A stretch of DNA of 64,000 nucleotides from an uncultured Oscillospiraceae bacterium (GTDB lineage: Bacteria > Bacillota > Clostridia > Oscillospirales > Oscillospiraceae). A program made the translations under genes and the position numbers. Numbering within the stretch: position 1 is the first letter of the stretch; the number at the start of each line of letters is the position of its first letter. This document shows positions 8,283 to 15,748 of this stretch, piece after piece. The notes beneath the pieces were generated by a model. That model did not search any database, was not told where the DNA came from, and saw only the letters and a program-made list of their open reading frames with translations. The DNA is taken from the NCBI GenBank assembly GCA_934623575.1, contig CAKTVL010000008.1:1-64000 (forward strand), written 5' to 3'.

Positions 8283-9765
8283 AATCAAACTCCTCCTGTT
8301 CGGGGAACAGTATTGCATTAATTAAATCACCGAAGCTATAATCAGCAATTTTCCTATATTTGCTAAGCGAGATATCTCCTTGAGCCAAAAATGCTGCATT
8401 TTGTTTTGCTTTCAGCAGAATATCAACCCATTCATCTATGCTGTCATTCACAATTATGTTGTGAACATAGCATGTCTTCTTCTGGGAAATTCGATGGATT
8501 CTATCTTGCGCTTGCAGATAATCATCGAGGCTAAATCCTCTATCATAAAAAATTACATGGTTTGCCATTGTCAAAGTTAGCCCTTCTTTAGCTGAAGCAG
8601 GTGTAGCAAACAAAATGCGGTAATCATCTGTGTAAAAACGCTCCACAGAACGATTTCGATCTGCCATATTCATCCCGCCATGTATCTTTACACTGCCAAG
8701 CTCAGAATACTTTTTACAGAAATCGTTGACATTTTCGATAAAATTTGACCAAACAATACATTTTTCGCCATTTGTAAGGATCTCTTGAATAAGACGATCT
8801 AAGACAGCTTCTTTCGCAGATTCTCCAGAAAATGAATCGTCAACCAGTCGCGGGTTTGATGTGACCTGCACAAGCCGCAAAAGTCGCTTTACGATAGCAG
8901 ACGAATCGTCCTCAACAAGTTCACCGTCTTTTACAACTTCAATCTTTAATTCCTCACGAACTCTATCGTACAAAGTTTTCTGTTCCGGGGCAAAGTCTAC
9001 AGTTTCTCTAATATACACTTTGTCCGGCAACTCAACAACTCCACTATTCTTGGTTTCGCGCACGGAGAAGTCCTTTATTCTGGCATGAATGCCAGAGACA
9101 ACACCTTCAAAATTGCTCTGCGAGCCTTCGTCGCGAGATAGTTTATTTGACAGGTCTGTTTCCTTTCGGAATGAATTGAAATCTGTGCCAAGACTCTTTC
9201 CTTGATCTAAAAAGAAGATTTGTGCCCAAATGTCATATGGGCGGTTTGCGACAGGAGTCCCCGTCATGATAACACGCTTTTTGAAGTGCGGTGATAATTC
9301 AAAGAATGCTTTTGTAAGTTTAGCGTTCGGATTTTTTAGTTTTGCGGATTCGTCAATGATAATAGCGACATTCCGAGTTTCTAAAAATAACTTAACCTGT
9401 TCAATCTCCGATACAAGAACCTCAAAGTTTGTAACTACAACGCGTGCAGGGCCAGTAAAGACATAAAAGTTACCTTGTTTGTTCGTATCCAAAACAGCCG
9501 GCTTAATAGCCGTATGATTCTTAAATTCTCTGATCCAATTCTGAACAAGTTGTTTTTTTGTAACAACCAGAACCGTATCTATAGAGGTTTCGGTTAGCCA
9601 ATACAGCAGAAGATCGATTGCGATTTTTGTTTTGCCAAGGCCTTGCTCATGAAAAATTGCAGCATACTCTAAATCCTTAATTGCTTCAAATGCCTCTTTT
9701 TGGTACTGGAAGGCATCGTATTTCGCAATGAAACTCGGTTCTTTTATTAGATGGATTCGCTTCAT
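8275..9765 (-). CDS. SNF2-family DEAD-like helicase/translocase
   Basis: The 496-residue protein is a compact SNF2/Rad54-type dsDNA translocase. Motif I is HEQGLGKTKIAI (residues 39-50), motif II DESA (138-141), motif III MTGTPVANRPYDIWAQ (167 onward). The second RecA lobe has KIHGGMNMADRNRSVERF, FATPASAKEGLTLTMA and motif VI QAQDRIHRISQ near residue 430. No nuclease or methyltransferase domain is attached. SNF2 proteins move along duplex DNA to displace or reposition proteins; they recur in DISARM, Dpd and other anti-phage islands. It overlaps the nuclease gene upstream by 4 bases and the ParB-like gene downstream by 8, so all three are co-translated. Confidence 0.9.
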   Translation of the reverse strand: MKRIHLIKEPSFIAKYDAFQYQKEAFEAIKDLEYAAIFHEQGLGKTKIAIDLLLYWLTETSIDTVLVVTKKQLVQNWIREFKNHTAIKPAVLDTNKQGNFYVFTGPARVVVTNFEVLVSEIEQVKLFLETRNVAIIIDESAKLKNPNAKLTKAFFELSPHFKKRVIMTGTPVANRPYDIWAQIFFLDQGKSLGTDFNSFRKETDLSNKLSRDEGSQSNFEGVVSGIHARIKDFSVRETKNSGVVELPDKVYIRETVDFAPEQKTLYDRVREELKIEVVKDGELVEDDSSAIVKRLLRLVQVTSNPRLVDDSFSGESAKEAVLDRLIQEILTNGEKCIVWSNFIENVNDFCKKYSELGSVKIHGGMNMADRNRSVERFYTDDYRILFATPASAKEGLTLTMANHVIFYDRGFSLDDYLQAQDRIHRISQKKTCYVHNIIVNDSIDEWVDILLKAKQNAAFLAQGDISLSKYRKIADYSFGDLINAILFPEQEEFDYE

Positions 9766-10169
9766 ATTGCTCCTCCAATCCCGTCGATGATCCGTACCTC
9801 ATATATTCCTGGATACTTCTGTTGAAGATTTCTAAGAATATTATGAATGGTGGCGTGCTCTGTCCACGGAACCGCAGCTAAAAACATAGCCTTTCCTCGG
9901 AAGAGAGAGCACTTTTTAAGGTACGATTCATACTGCAATTTACTATGTACACGGGCGACATCATCACTGGTTTTCGCCTCGCCGATAATCAAACTATGCT
10001 GATATTGATAATACACATCAGGGCGATATCCCTCTTCCATAAGAGGAGAAAGTGCGTAGCCGTCTGCTGCATCTGACATGATAAAACACCTATTTGTTTC
10101 GCCAACTATACTGACGACTTCGTCGATTATTAAATTGACCAGTTGCAAATGCTGCGCAGACTCGCCCAT
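9762..10169 (-). CDS. small PD-(D/E)XK nuclease-like protein
   Basis: A 135-residue single-domain protein. The sequence GYRPDVYYQYQHSLIIGEAK gives the classic PD-(D/E)XK core (D51, then E64-x-K66), followed by a helix with HSKLQYESYL containing the conserved Q79. This fold occurs in restriction endonucleases and Holliday-junction resolvases. There is no DNA-recognition domain, so specificity would come from partners; the SNF2 gene overlaps it by 4 bases, suggesting a nuclease-translocase pair comparable with split type III-like systems. Active-site residues look intact. Family call from motif only. Confidence 0.7.
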   Translation of the reverse strand: MGESAQHLQLVNLIIDEVVSIVGETNRCFIMSDAADGYALSPLMEEGYRPDVYYQYQHSLIIGEAKTSDDVARVHSKLQYESYLKKCSLFRGKAMFLAAVPWTEHATIHNILRNLQQKYPGIYEVRIIDGIGGAI

Positions 10170-10174
10170 AGTGA

Positions 10175-11167
10175 TTACTCTCCCTTAACTTCACCCAGCA
10201 CAAAGTTCAATTCTTCAAATACGCGCTCTAAACTCTCTAATTTTTCTGAATACTCAGAATCATCGCGAAGATGTTCAACTTCTCTCAATTCAATTTTCGC
10301 CATTCGCTTGGTCAGTTCCTGTGCAAGCAGTTCATAGGGAACATCTTTCAATTTGTCCGTTGTAATCTCTTCAACAGCCAGTATTTTTTTAGCTTCTCTA
10401 CTGTTTTCTTTCAAGAAAACTTCCAAAGCATTTTTGCTTTTCAGGATCTCCGGTAGACGTCTAACATCTTGCAAAACAGAAAACCGGTCATCGATCATCC
10501 ATTGAGAAAAATCAGTTTTGCTAAAGCCACGCATTGTAAGAGCATCGATAACATTCTTTCGCTGTAGCTCTACAAAACCATGGAAATTCCGATGGTCGAA
10601 CTGCGTATCGTCGTCACACAATGGCCGGTAATAGGTTTCCATGTCGTTGTATGCAGCAATCATATTTCGAATCTCAGATGCTTTTGAGGTGCCACCGCAA
10701 AAGGAAATTAACGTCGCCATTGGCATATGCTCAACATTTGCGAGATGATGTAAATATAATGCCTTGGAATACGGATCCCACTCTCTTGGGCCAATAAGAT
10801 GTGCCTGCAAACGAATCGCATGCATACGATCATCGTCTAAATCTTCGTAAACGATCGCACGAATCTTTGTCCAGTCACCAGGAACTCCATTTTTTATAAA
10901 GTCTTTATAAATTTGCAGTCTCGTGTTTCCCTCAACTACCACATAGCTCCCATCCACACGCCTGTTTACAACGATAGGATGAATGATTCCACCATTCTCC
11001 CTAATGGACTCTCGAAGACTGGCGCACGCTTCGGATGTCGATCCCAGTAGTAGTGCCATTGTTTCACTTGTGATATTCTCGCCATAGTACGCAACGCCAC
11101 GAGCAATGCGAGGGTTGCTCTTATCCAGTTCAATTGTTTCAACGGGAAGTTCAATATAATTATTCAT
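10175..11167 (-). CDS. ParB/Srx-fold protein (first copy)
   Basis: The 330-residue protein has the same order as the second ParB-like gene: LRESIRENGGIIHPIVVNRR, then YVVVEGNTRLQIYKDF (EGNTR at 79-83), then a helical region with an HTH-like stretch and a charged coiled-coil-like C-terminus (IELREVEHLRDDSEYSEKLE). ATGs at 11170 and 11167 are adjacent to GAGGGCG; the start overlaps the XRE regulator by 8 bases. It is the first effector gene of the operon. ParB-family members can bind and hydrolyse CTP and slide on DNA, or act as nucleases; which applies here cannot be read from sequence. Confidence 0.8.
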   Translation of the reverse strand: MNNYIELPVETIELDKSNPRIARGVAYYGENITSETMALLLGSTSEACASLRESIRENGGIIHPIVVNRRVDGSYVVVEGNTRLQIYKDFIKNGVPGDWTKIRAIVYEDLDDDRMHAIRLQAHLIGPREWDPYSKALYLHHLANVEHMPMATLISFCGGTSKASEIRNMIAAYNDMETYYRPLCDDDTQFDHRNFHGFVELQRKNVIDALTMRGFSKTDFSQWMIDDRFSVLQDVRRLPEILKSKNALEVFLKENSREAKKILAVEEITTDKLKDVPYELLAQELTKRMAKIELREVEHLRDDSEYSEKLESLERVFEELNFVLGEVKGE

Positions 11168-11399
11168 CATCGCCCTCATGTCCCTTCGTGTTGTTTTCGT
11201 CCGGCACGATCTCCATAATATCCTCAACCCTACAATCCAGTGCCGCACAAATCTTCATGAGTATCTCTGTGGTAACATGTCCGTTCCGCCCCATTTTGGT
11301 GACGGATGCAGGGCTGATACCTGCCTTTTCACACAGGTCTTTTTTCTTCATGTCCTTATCGATAAGCAACTTCCAGAGTTTTTTATAACTCACAGACAT
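11160..11399 (-). CDS. XRE/Cro-type regulator heading the candidate defence operon
   Basis: A 79-residue Cro/CI helix-turn-helix protein: YKKLWKLLIDKDMKKKDLCE, then AGISPASVTKMGRNGHVTTE (recognition helix) and LMKICAALDCRVEDIMEIV. GGAGGAG lies eight bases before the ATG. It is the first gene of the seven-gene operon and overlaps the next gene, so it probably sets operon expression. Close relatives head the AlbA_2/type I cluster (30218-30433) and, as a relic, the DUF3427 helicase cluster (49801-50079). Confidence 0.9.
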   Translation of the reverse strand: MSVSYKKLWKLLIDKDMKKKDLCEKAGISPASVTKMGRNGHVTTEILMKICAALDCRVEDIMEIVPDENNTKGHEGDDE

Positions 11400-11425
11400 A
11401 AACTATCTCCTCCGTACCAATATAC

Positions 11426-11454
11426 AAAAAATGCTCTGCCGCTTGGCAGAGCAT
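11426..11454 (-). terminator. intrinsic terminator in the leader of the candidate defence operon
   Basis: ATGCTCTGCC pairs with GGCAGAGCAT over a 4-base loop; read on the minus strand it is followed by a T run (plus-strand A tract 11426-11430). It lies only 27 bases ahead of the XRE start codon, between the gene and any promoter further upstream, so it could act as an attenuator or end an upstream transcript. Confidence 0.7.
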
Positions 11455-11680
11455 CCGGTCTATTGCAGCCATACTGCCAAGGCCTATTCCAACACATGAC
11501 AGCGTTGTTTTTAATGATAACACATTCAGGCAGAGAAAGCAAGAAAATGATAAATCCGCACGAATTTTGACTCTATTAGATTTCTTTTCGAGCCGCAGAA
11601 GAAAACAGTTGAACCTCCGGGCAGTCAGAGCTACAATGCCAATACCTCATCGCGAGAGCAAACTGATTGGAGGTCAGATG

Positions 11681-12157
11681 ATGAATTATGAAGCAAATCC
11701 GTGTCAGGACTACGAATCGATCACCATTGATGAGCTGAAGAATCAAGCTAACAGTCTACTGAATCTGGTAACGGAAGATCAGCGTCCACTGTGCGTATGT
11801 ATGAATAACGGCAAGGAGTTTCTGCTGTTCCCTCAGGACCTGCTCGCACCGATCTGTGACTCTGACTTTCGCTTGATCCTGCTGTCGGCAATGCGGTATG
11901 CGATGGGCAGGAATACTTATATGCCTGTGGTGGTTTCCGATTATATCAAGCGTCACATTCGGTTTCTGGACGATAAGTTTCTTGCGTTGGCTGCCGATGA
12001 TATTCGGCGGCACCTCGAAGACTACGCAGAGCATGAGCCGAACCCGAATCTTTGGCAAGGCCTTTTTGATGCACTCGAAGCAGAGCAGAAATCGCGTGCC
12101 ACTCGTCAGGCAAGGAAGATTCGGTCTTGTCCGCCCTGCGGAAAGTCCTCGCTTTGA
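11681..12157 (+). CDS. hypothetical protein, 158 residues
   Basis: GGAGG lies seven bases before the ATG at 11681 (a second ATG at 11678 is adjacent). The protein begins MNYEANPCQDYESITIDELK and contains LCVCMNNGKEFLLFPQDLL and YMPVVVSDYIKRHIRFLDDK; it is soluble and largely helical after residue 60. I do not recognise a family. The final 15 residues (QARKIRSCPPCGKSSL) look unlike the rest and may result from a frameshift or truncation. It stands alone near the right end of the first element, divergent from the defence operon. Confidence 0.55.
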   Translation: MNYEANPCQDYESITIDELKNQANSLLNLVTEDQRPLCVCMNNGKEFLLFPQDLLAPICDSDFRLILLSAMRYAMGRNTYMPVVVSDYIKRHIRFLDDKFLALAADDIRRHLEDYAEHEPNPNLWQGLFDALEAEQKSRATRQARKIRSCPPCGKSSL

Positions 12158-12250
12158 GTGCCAATCGAAAAATATTCACGATAAAATTATGATGAAAGTC
12201 AACAGCGTTTTCCTCGCAGGGCGCAGATACTTTCCCTTACTTCTGGTACG

Positions 12251-12319
12251 CTTTCCCTTAAAACGCAGTTCGGATTAAGGGAAAGTCCCTATTCTTTGTC
12301 TATAGCGATGCAAATTCTG
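12251..12319 (+). repeat. dispersed hairpin-associated repeat, copy 2
   Basis: An 11-bp perfect hairpin (CTTTCCCTTAA 12251-12261 with its complement 12275-12285) is followed by TTCTTTGTCTATAGCGATGC then AAATTCTG at 12292-12319. Same arrangement as the other copies. Confidence 0.6.
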
Positions 12320-12425
12320 CGCCGCCTATCCCTACATAAAGAACTTGCTTAACCTCTCCAGCAGAGGTACAATGCGACAGACTGGAGAGGCAAATCATCC
12401 GTCCGCAGCGCTCCGACAAACTATG

Positions 12426-12475
12426 AAAAACCGCTTTCTGTCCCCTGTCACGAGGGTGTTCAGAAAGCGGTTTTT
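12426..12475. terminator. bidirectional intrinsic terminator
   Basis: AAAAACCGCTTTCTG (12426-12440) and its perfect complement (12461-12475) form a 15-bp stem with a 20-base loop, with A/T tracts on both sides. It lies in the 720-base stretch without a gene (12158-12877), which otherwise holds the repeat above, the tRNA half and the promoter of the Lamassu-like pair. Confidence 0.75.
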
Positions 12476-12607
12476 GACCACATGTTTGACTACAGGCAGC
12501 CGTGGAGTGTGCGGAAACAGTGGAGTCAAGAGTTGCGAAGAGCATCCATAATAAAGCAAAAGCGGCTATAAATCGTCGGAAAAAGTAGAAAAATTTTTAT
12601 TCAAAAG

Positions 12608-12652
12608 TTTGGGAGCAGGATGCCGCAGGTTCGAATCCTGTCACTCGGACCA
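12608..12652 (+). other. 3' half of tRNA-Pro(UGG): attachment-site remnant
   Basis: Reading from the anticodon loop: TTTGGGA (anticodon TGG, G37), GCAGG 3' anticodon stem, ATGCC variable loop, GCAGG-TTCGAAT-CCTGT T arm, CACTCGG acceptor strand, discriminator A, CCA. No matching 5' half is upstream, so this is a displaced 3' half left by integration into a tRNA gene. A terminator hairpin follows. It marks the right end of the first element and the left end of the second. Confidence 0.85.
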
Positions 12653-12660
12653 CCTTTCCC

Positions 12661-12690
12661 AGAAAAACCGCCTTTTTAGGCGGTTTTTCT
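12661..12690 (+). terminator. terminator following the tRNA-Pro half
   Basis: AAAAACCGCC and GGCGGTTTTT pair over a 6-base loop. It is placed where a tRNA gene terminator would be, supporting that the DNA right of the CCA was once downstream of an intact tRNA or was carried with the att site. Confidence 0.8.
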
Positions 12691-12860
12691 GCGTTATAAG
12701 TTCGATTTTTGAAGTGCGCTTGACCACATGCTAATTGTGGTCAGAGCGGTAAAATGGCGGCTTTATCCTTGGAACGGAAGAATGCAGAAAAACGCAAAAT
12801 CCCTAACGCATCCCTAACGGGAGTATTTTCAACATTTTTGTACGCAGGTGTGACAATATC

Positions 12861-12889
12861 TTGAATTTTTCGGCGTTATGCACTATAAT
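12861..12889 (+). promoter_or_regulatory. promoter of the Lamassu-like operon
   Basis: TTGAAT (12861-12866), 17-base spacer, TATAAT (12884-12889). A potential ATG at 12878 lies inside the spacer and therefore cannot be the translation start of a transcript from this promoter. Confidence 0.75.
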
Positions 12890-12922
12890 ATTTCTACGGT
12901 AGGCCTTTGCGCCGCCAAGGTA

Positions 12923-12949
12923 GCCGTACGGAATACCGTGCGGCTTTTA
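12923..12949 (+). terminator. attenuator-like hairpin in the Lamassu-like leader
   Basis: GCCGTACGG and CCGTGCGGC pair (one G-U) over a 4-base loop, followed by TTTTAT. It lies between the promoter and the likely ribosome site (AAAGGGGGAAAG, 12958-12969), so it could limit expression of a toxic defence operon. Confidence 0.5.
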
Positions 12950-14014
12950 TCATATACCAAAGGGGGAAAGCATCTTGGGGTAGTTGATGTCTATACCAAA
13001 ATCCCATATGACCTTTCAGGCTCAATAAGTAAAAATAGATTTCGCCAAGAGCTCTGCTGGGGCATAAGCAAAATGTTTGACCTCTTTGATAAAGAGGATT
13101 TTTGCGTTGTTTTTGATTATAAGTGTGATATTGAGATTCATTTCAATGATTCCATTGAATTCTATCAGATTAAAACACACAAAATTCAATCGCCTTACAA
13201 GTTTTCTAATCTTAAAAGGCACAAAGATGGTCCAAGTATAATCGCAAAGCTTTTTGTTCTAAAAGACACCTCCTCCCCTGATGTCCCGATCCGATGTGCG
13301 CTTGTGTCAAACGCCTTTCTCCAGATTGGAAAGGTCGCAATATCCGATAAGGAGTCCTTTTCATTTGAAGAACTGGACGAAAAAAGTCAATCGGCTGTAA
13401 AGGCTGCCCTTACCGAGGAACTTGTTCGAGAAAATGTAGATCTTTCGAACTTATATTACATTTACACACCAATGAATCTTTTTGCCCCGCAAAACGATAT
13501 CATTGGAAAGATAACCGGAAGCTTTGAAAGAATCAAGGGCTGTGAACCGGTGAAGCCCAATGCACTATACCGTCTGATTGTTGATACTGTTACTGAAAAG
13601 GCGTGTTATGAACTTAGCTCTCAAGATTACTCTGAACTAATCAGGTGCAAGGGTATTACAAAAGCTGAATTGAATACTATGCTGGATCATCATATGGAGA
13701 AAACTGACAATTCAGTTTCTCTTGTCCAAGATTACATTGAACGGAAGCAAGTAACCATTGGCGAAAAACGAAAACTGAAGCAGTCTTTGGCCAAAATTGT
13801 TGAAGCTGAATGTAAATCACTCGAACTGCAAACGAAGCAACAAACTTTGTTCGAGTATATGGATACCATTTCAACTGATGTATCCTTTGAAGAGATGGCT
13901 GAAACGCTTTTGTCTCGTTACTCTACCACATTCCCGATAGAGTACAGTCAAACGGACAGGTATATATTTATATTATTAGTCATTAAGAGGTGGGAGTGTG
14001 GTCTAAATGAGTAA
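12938..14014 (+). CDS. DUF4297 (Cap4-type) dsDNA nuclease, LmuA-like
   Basis: The protein (up to 358 residues) matches the DUF4297/Cap4 endonuclease family: IPYDLSGSISKNRFRQELCW at the N-terminus, then the PD-(D/E)XK-like core FDYKCDIEIHFNDSIEFYQI followed by KTHK. This domain is the nuclease of Lamassu LmuA and of CBASS Cap4. The C-terminal half is helical and unassigned. It overlaps the SMC-like gene by 8 bases. The start is unresolved: the only in-frame starts are the promoter-embedded ATG (12878) and a GTG (12938) in the hairpin, while the ATG after the best ribosome site (12987) is one frame off and would read MSIPK into IPYDLSG if the A run at 12998-13001 had one more base. So a frameshift is possible. 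Confidence 0.75.
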   Translation: MRLLSYTKGGKHLGVVDVYTKIPYDLSGSISKNRFRQELCWGISKMFDLFDKEDFCVVFDYKCDIEIHFNDSIEFYQIKTHKIQSPYKFSNLKRHKDGPSIIAKLFVLKDTSSPDVPIRCALVSNAFLQIGKVAISDKESFSFEELDEKSQSAVKAALTEELVRENVDLSNLYYIYTPMNLFAPQNDIIGKITGSFERIKGCEPVKPNALYRLIVDTVTEKACYELSSQDYSELIRCKGITKAELNTMLDHHMEKTDNSVSLVQDYIERKQVTIGEKRKLKQSLAKIVEAECKSLELQTKQQTLFEYMDTISTDVSFEEMAETLLSRYSTTFPIEYSQTDRYIFILLVIKRWECGLNE

Positions 14015-15704
14015 GTTGATTTTTAAGGATTTATATTTGTTTTCACCTTCCGAAAAATTAGCAAAGAAGATTTCATTTGCCCCTGGCCGCACAATGATTA
14101 CTTCGGATGCACATGACGGAACTGATCGCGGCAAATCAGTTATTATGAAGGCCCTATATCATACAATGGGCGCTGATTGTTATTTCGAAGGGAAATGGGA
14201 TGATTCAAGCAAAACGTATATTCTTCGCTTCTGCGTAGATGATGACGAATATTATATATTCCGGCACAACAAGCTGTTTAAGGTATTTGATGGTGAAAAA
14301 AATCTTCTGTTTTCTGTAATCTCACGACACGAATTATCAGAGCGTCTATCAAGCATTACTGGTTTCGCCGTTAAGTTACCGCCCAGAGAACGAAATTCGG
14401 ACGATGGCTACATACAAGAATTAGAAATCGCTTCTGCAGTTTACAACTACCTTCTTTATTTTGTGGATCAAGACTATCAAAATGGCTCACAGTTTGCGTC
14501 CTTCCAGCATCTCGGTGAATATCTCGATTACAAAGAAAATGTTTTGTACTACCACTTTGGTGCTTTTGACGATGATTATTATATGTTAGTACAGGAGCAG
14601 GACATCTTGTTAGCAGAGGGTAGACGGTTAGAGAACGAACACAAGATGACATGCATGATGCTCGATAAAATTTACGCAAACATTCATTCTGTTTCTTACT
14701 CTAAGGATATCAAACATTTAAGAGCCGATGTCAACCGCACAAGGGATGAGTATAACAAGCTGTCCAATGCTTTGAATCAGCTTCGTCAAAAGCTAATTCG
14801 CCTACGTAATGAGAAGGCAGATCTGGAATATCATCTGCATGCTCTAACACTGTTCGGCAAAGAAAATGATCTCCAAATTGCCTCGCTCAACAATCATGTC
14901 TGTCCATTTTGCAAGTCAGAAATAAATGATGCAATAGATTTAAGAATCAAAAAGTACAGCACCGGTGATGATATCATTCTACTTAGCAGCGATATGCAGT
15001 ATAGTATTATGGAGATTGACCGGAAAATTTCCGAATATGAGGCTGAGTATTCACAATGGCTTTCTAAATTGAGAAAATATGAAGAATCAATCAATATTGC
15101 ATCGACAGAAATCAACGACATCCTAAAGCACGAGGGCTTTATTGATATCAAGGAATCTGTTGCTGAAGACTTGGACACTATTCGCAACAGCATATCGGAA
15201 AATGAAAAGAAGCTTAGGGAGGTGAAAAAATCACTTCGCAAATATGGTGAAATCAAGAAAAAAATAAATGAGCGATACTACGCCTTGATGCTGTCTGATA
15301 AGAATCGTTTTGGCCTTGAAGGAATCAATGCAAAAAGCTTTGAAAATATAAAGCGAACTTTTTCTGCTGGAGGCAGCAACAATCCGCTTTCAACAATTAT
15401 TTGGTATGTTAATCTAATTCAGCTTAAGCATGAATTTAATCCTTCGGCAATAGATTTTCCTGTTGTTTTCGATAGTCCCAACAATGCGGAGACTGATGAA
15501 ACGAAAAAACGCCAAATATACAGTTATATTTGTGAGCGTATAACTGAAAACCAGCTTATTGTTTCAGGTCTTGGGTTTTCAGGAGACGAAATTTTGGATT
15601 CCTTTGATTCTATTATTACCCTCACCAACAACAAGTACGAATTACTTTGTCAGAAAGACTATGATGCTAATGTTTCTTTGTTACGAGAATTGAACAATAA
15701 GTAA
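14007..15704 (+). CDS. SMC/RecN-like coiled-coil ATPase, LmuB-like
   Basis: The 565-residue protein is built like a small SMC/Rad50 ATPase. A divergent P-loop is at HDGTDRGKSVIMKAL (residues 36-50, GKS intact but the first glycine shifted). Coiled coils flank a zinc-hook-like CPFC at 299-302. The C-terminal lobe has FSAGGSNNPLSTIIWYVNL (signature-like) and Walker B FPVVFDSPNN (484-493), followed by LIVSGLGF. Paired with a DUF4297 nuclease this is the layout of Lamassu (LmuA-LmuB), where the SMC-like protein senses foreign DNA and licenses the nuclease. No LmuC-like gene is present; the next gene is the integrase on the opposite strand. Confidence 0.8.
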   Translation: MSKLIFKDLYLFSPSEKLAKKISFAPGRTMITSDAHDGTDRGKSVIMKALYHTMGADCYFEGKWDDSSKTYILRFCVDDDEYYIFRHNKLFKVFDGEKNLLFSVISRHELSERLSSITGFAVKLPPRERNSDDGYIQELEIASAVYNYLLYFVDQDYQNGSQFASFQHLGEYLDYKENVLYYHFGAFDDDYYMLVQEQDILLAEGRRLENEHKMTCMMLDKIYANIHSVSYSKDIKHLRADVNRTRDEYNKLSNALNQLRQKLIRLRNEKADLEYHLHALTLFGKENDLQIASLNNHVCPFCKSEINDAIDLRIKKYSTGDDIILLSSDMQYSIMEIDRKISEYEAEYSQWLSKLRKYEESINIASTEINDILKHEGFIDIKESVAEDLDTIRNSISENEKKLREVKKSLRKYGEIKKKINERYYALMLSDKNRFGLEGINAKSFENIKRTFSAGGSNNPLSTIIWYVNLIQLKHEFNPSAIDFPVVFDSPNNAETDETKKRQIYSYICERITENQLIVSGLGFSGDEILDSFDSIITLTNNKYELLCQKDYDANVSLLRELNNK

Positions 15705-15748
15705 GCTACATTGGGGCATGCAGTTCAATCTGCATGCCCCAACGCATT

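Noticed and set aside
3698-11399. Known Dpd, DISARM, BREX or Dnd system
   Set aside because: No methyltransferase, TGT-like DpdA, PglZ, DrmA/B or DndC-type gene is present; only single components (SNF2, ParB fold) are shared.
12565-12652. Complete tRNA-Pro gene at the first att site
   Set aside because: Upstream sequence is AT-rich and pairs with neither the acceptor nor the anticodon stem.
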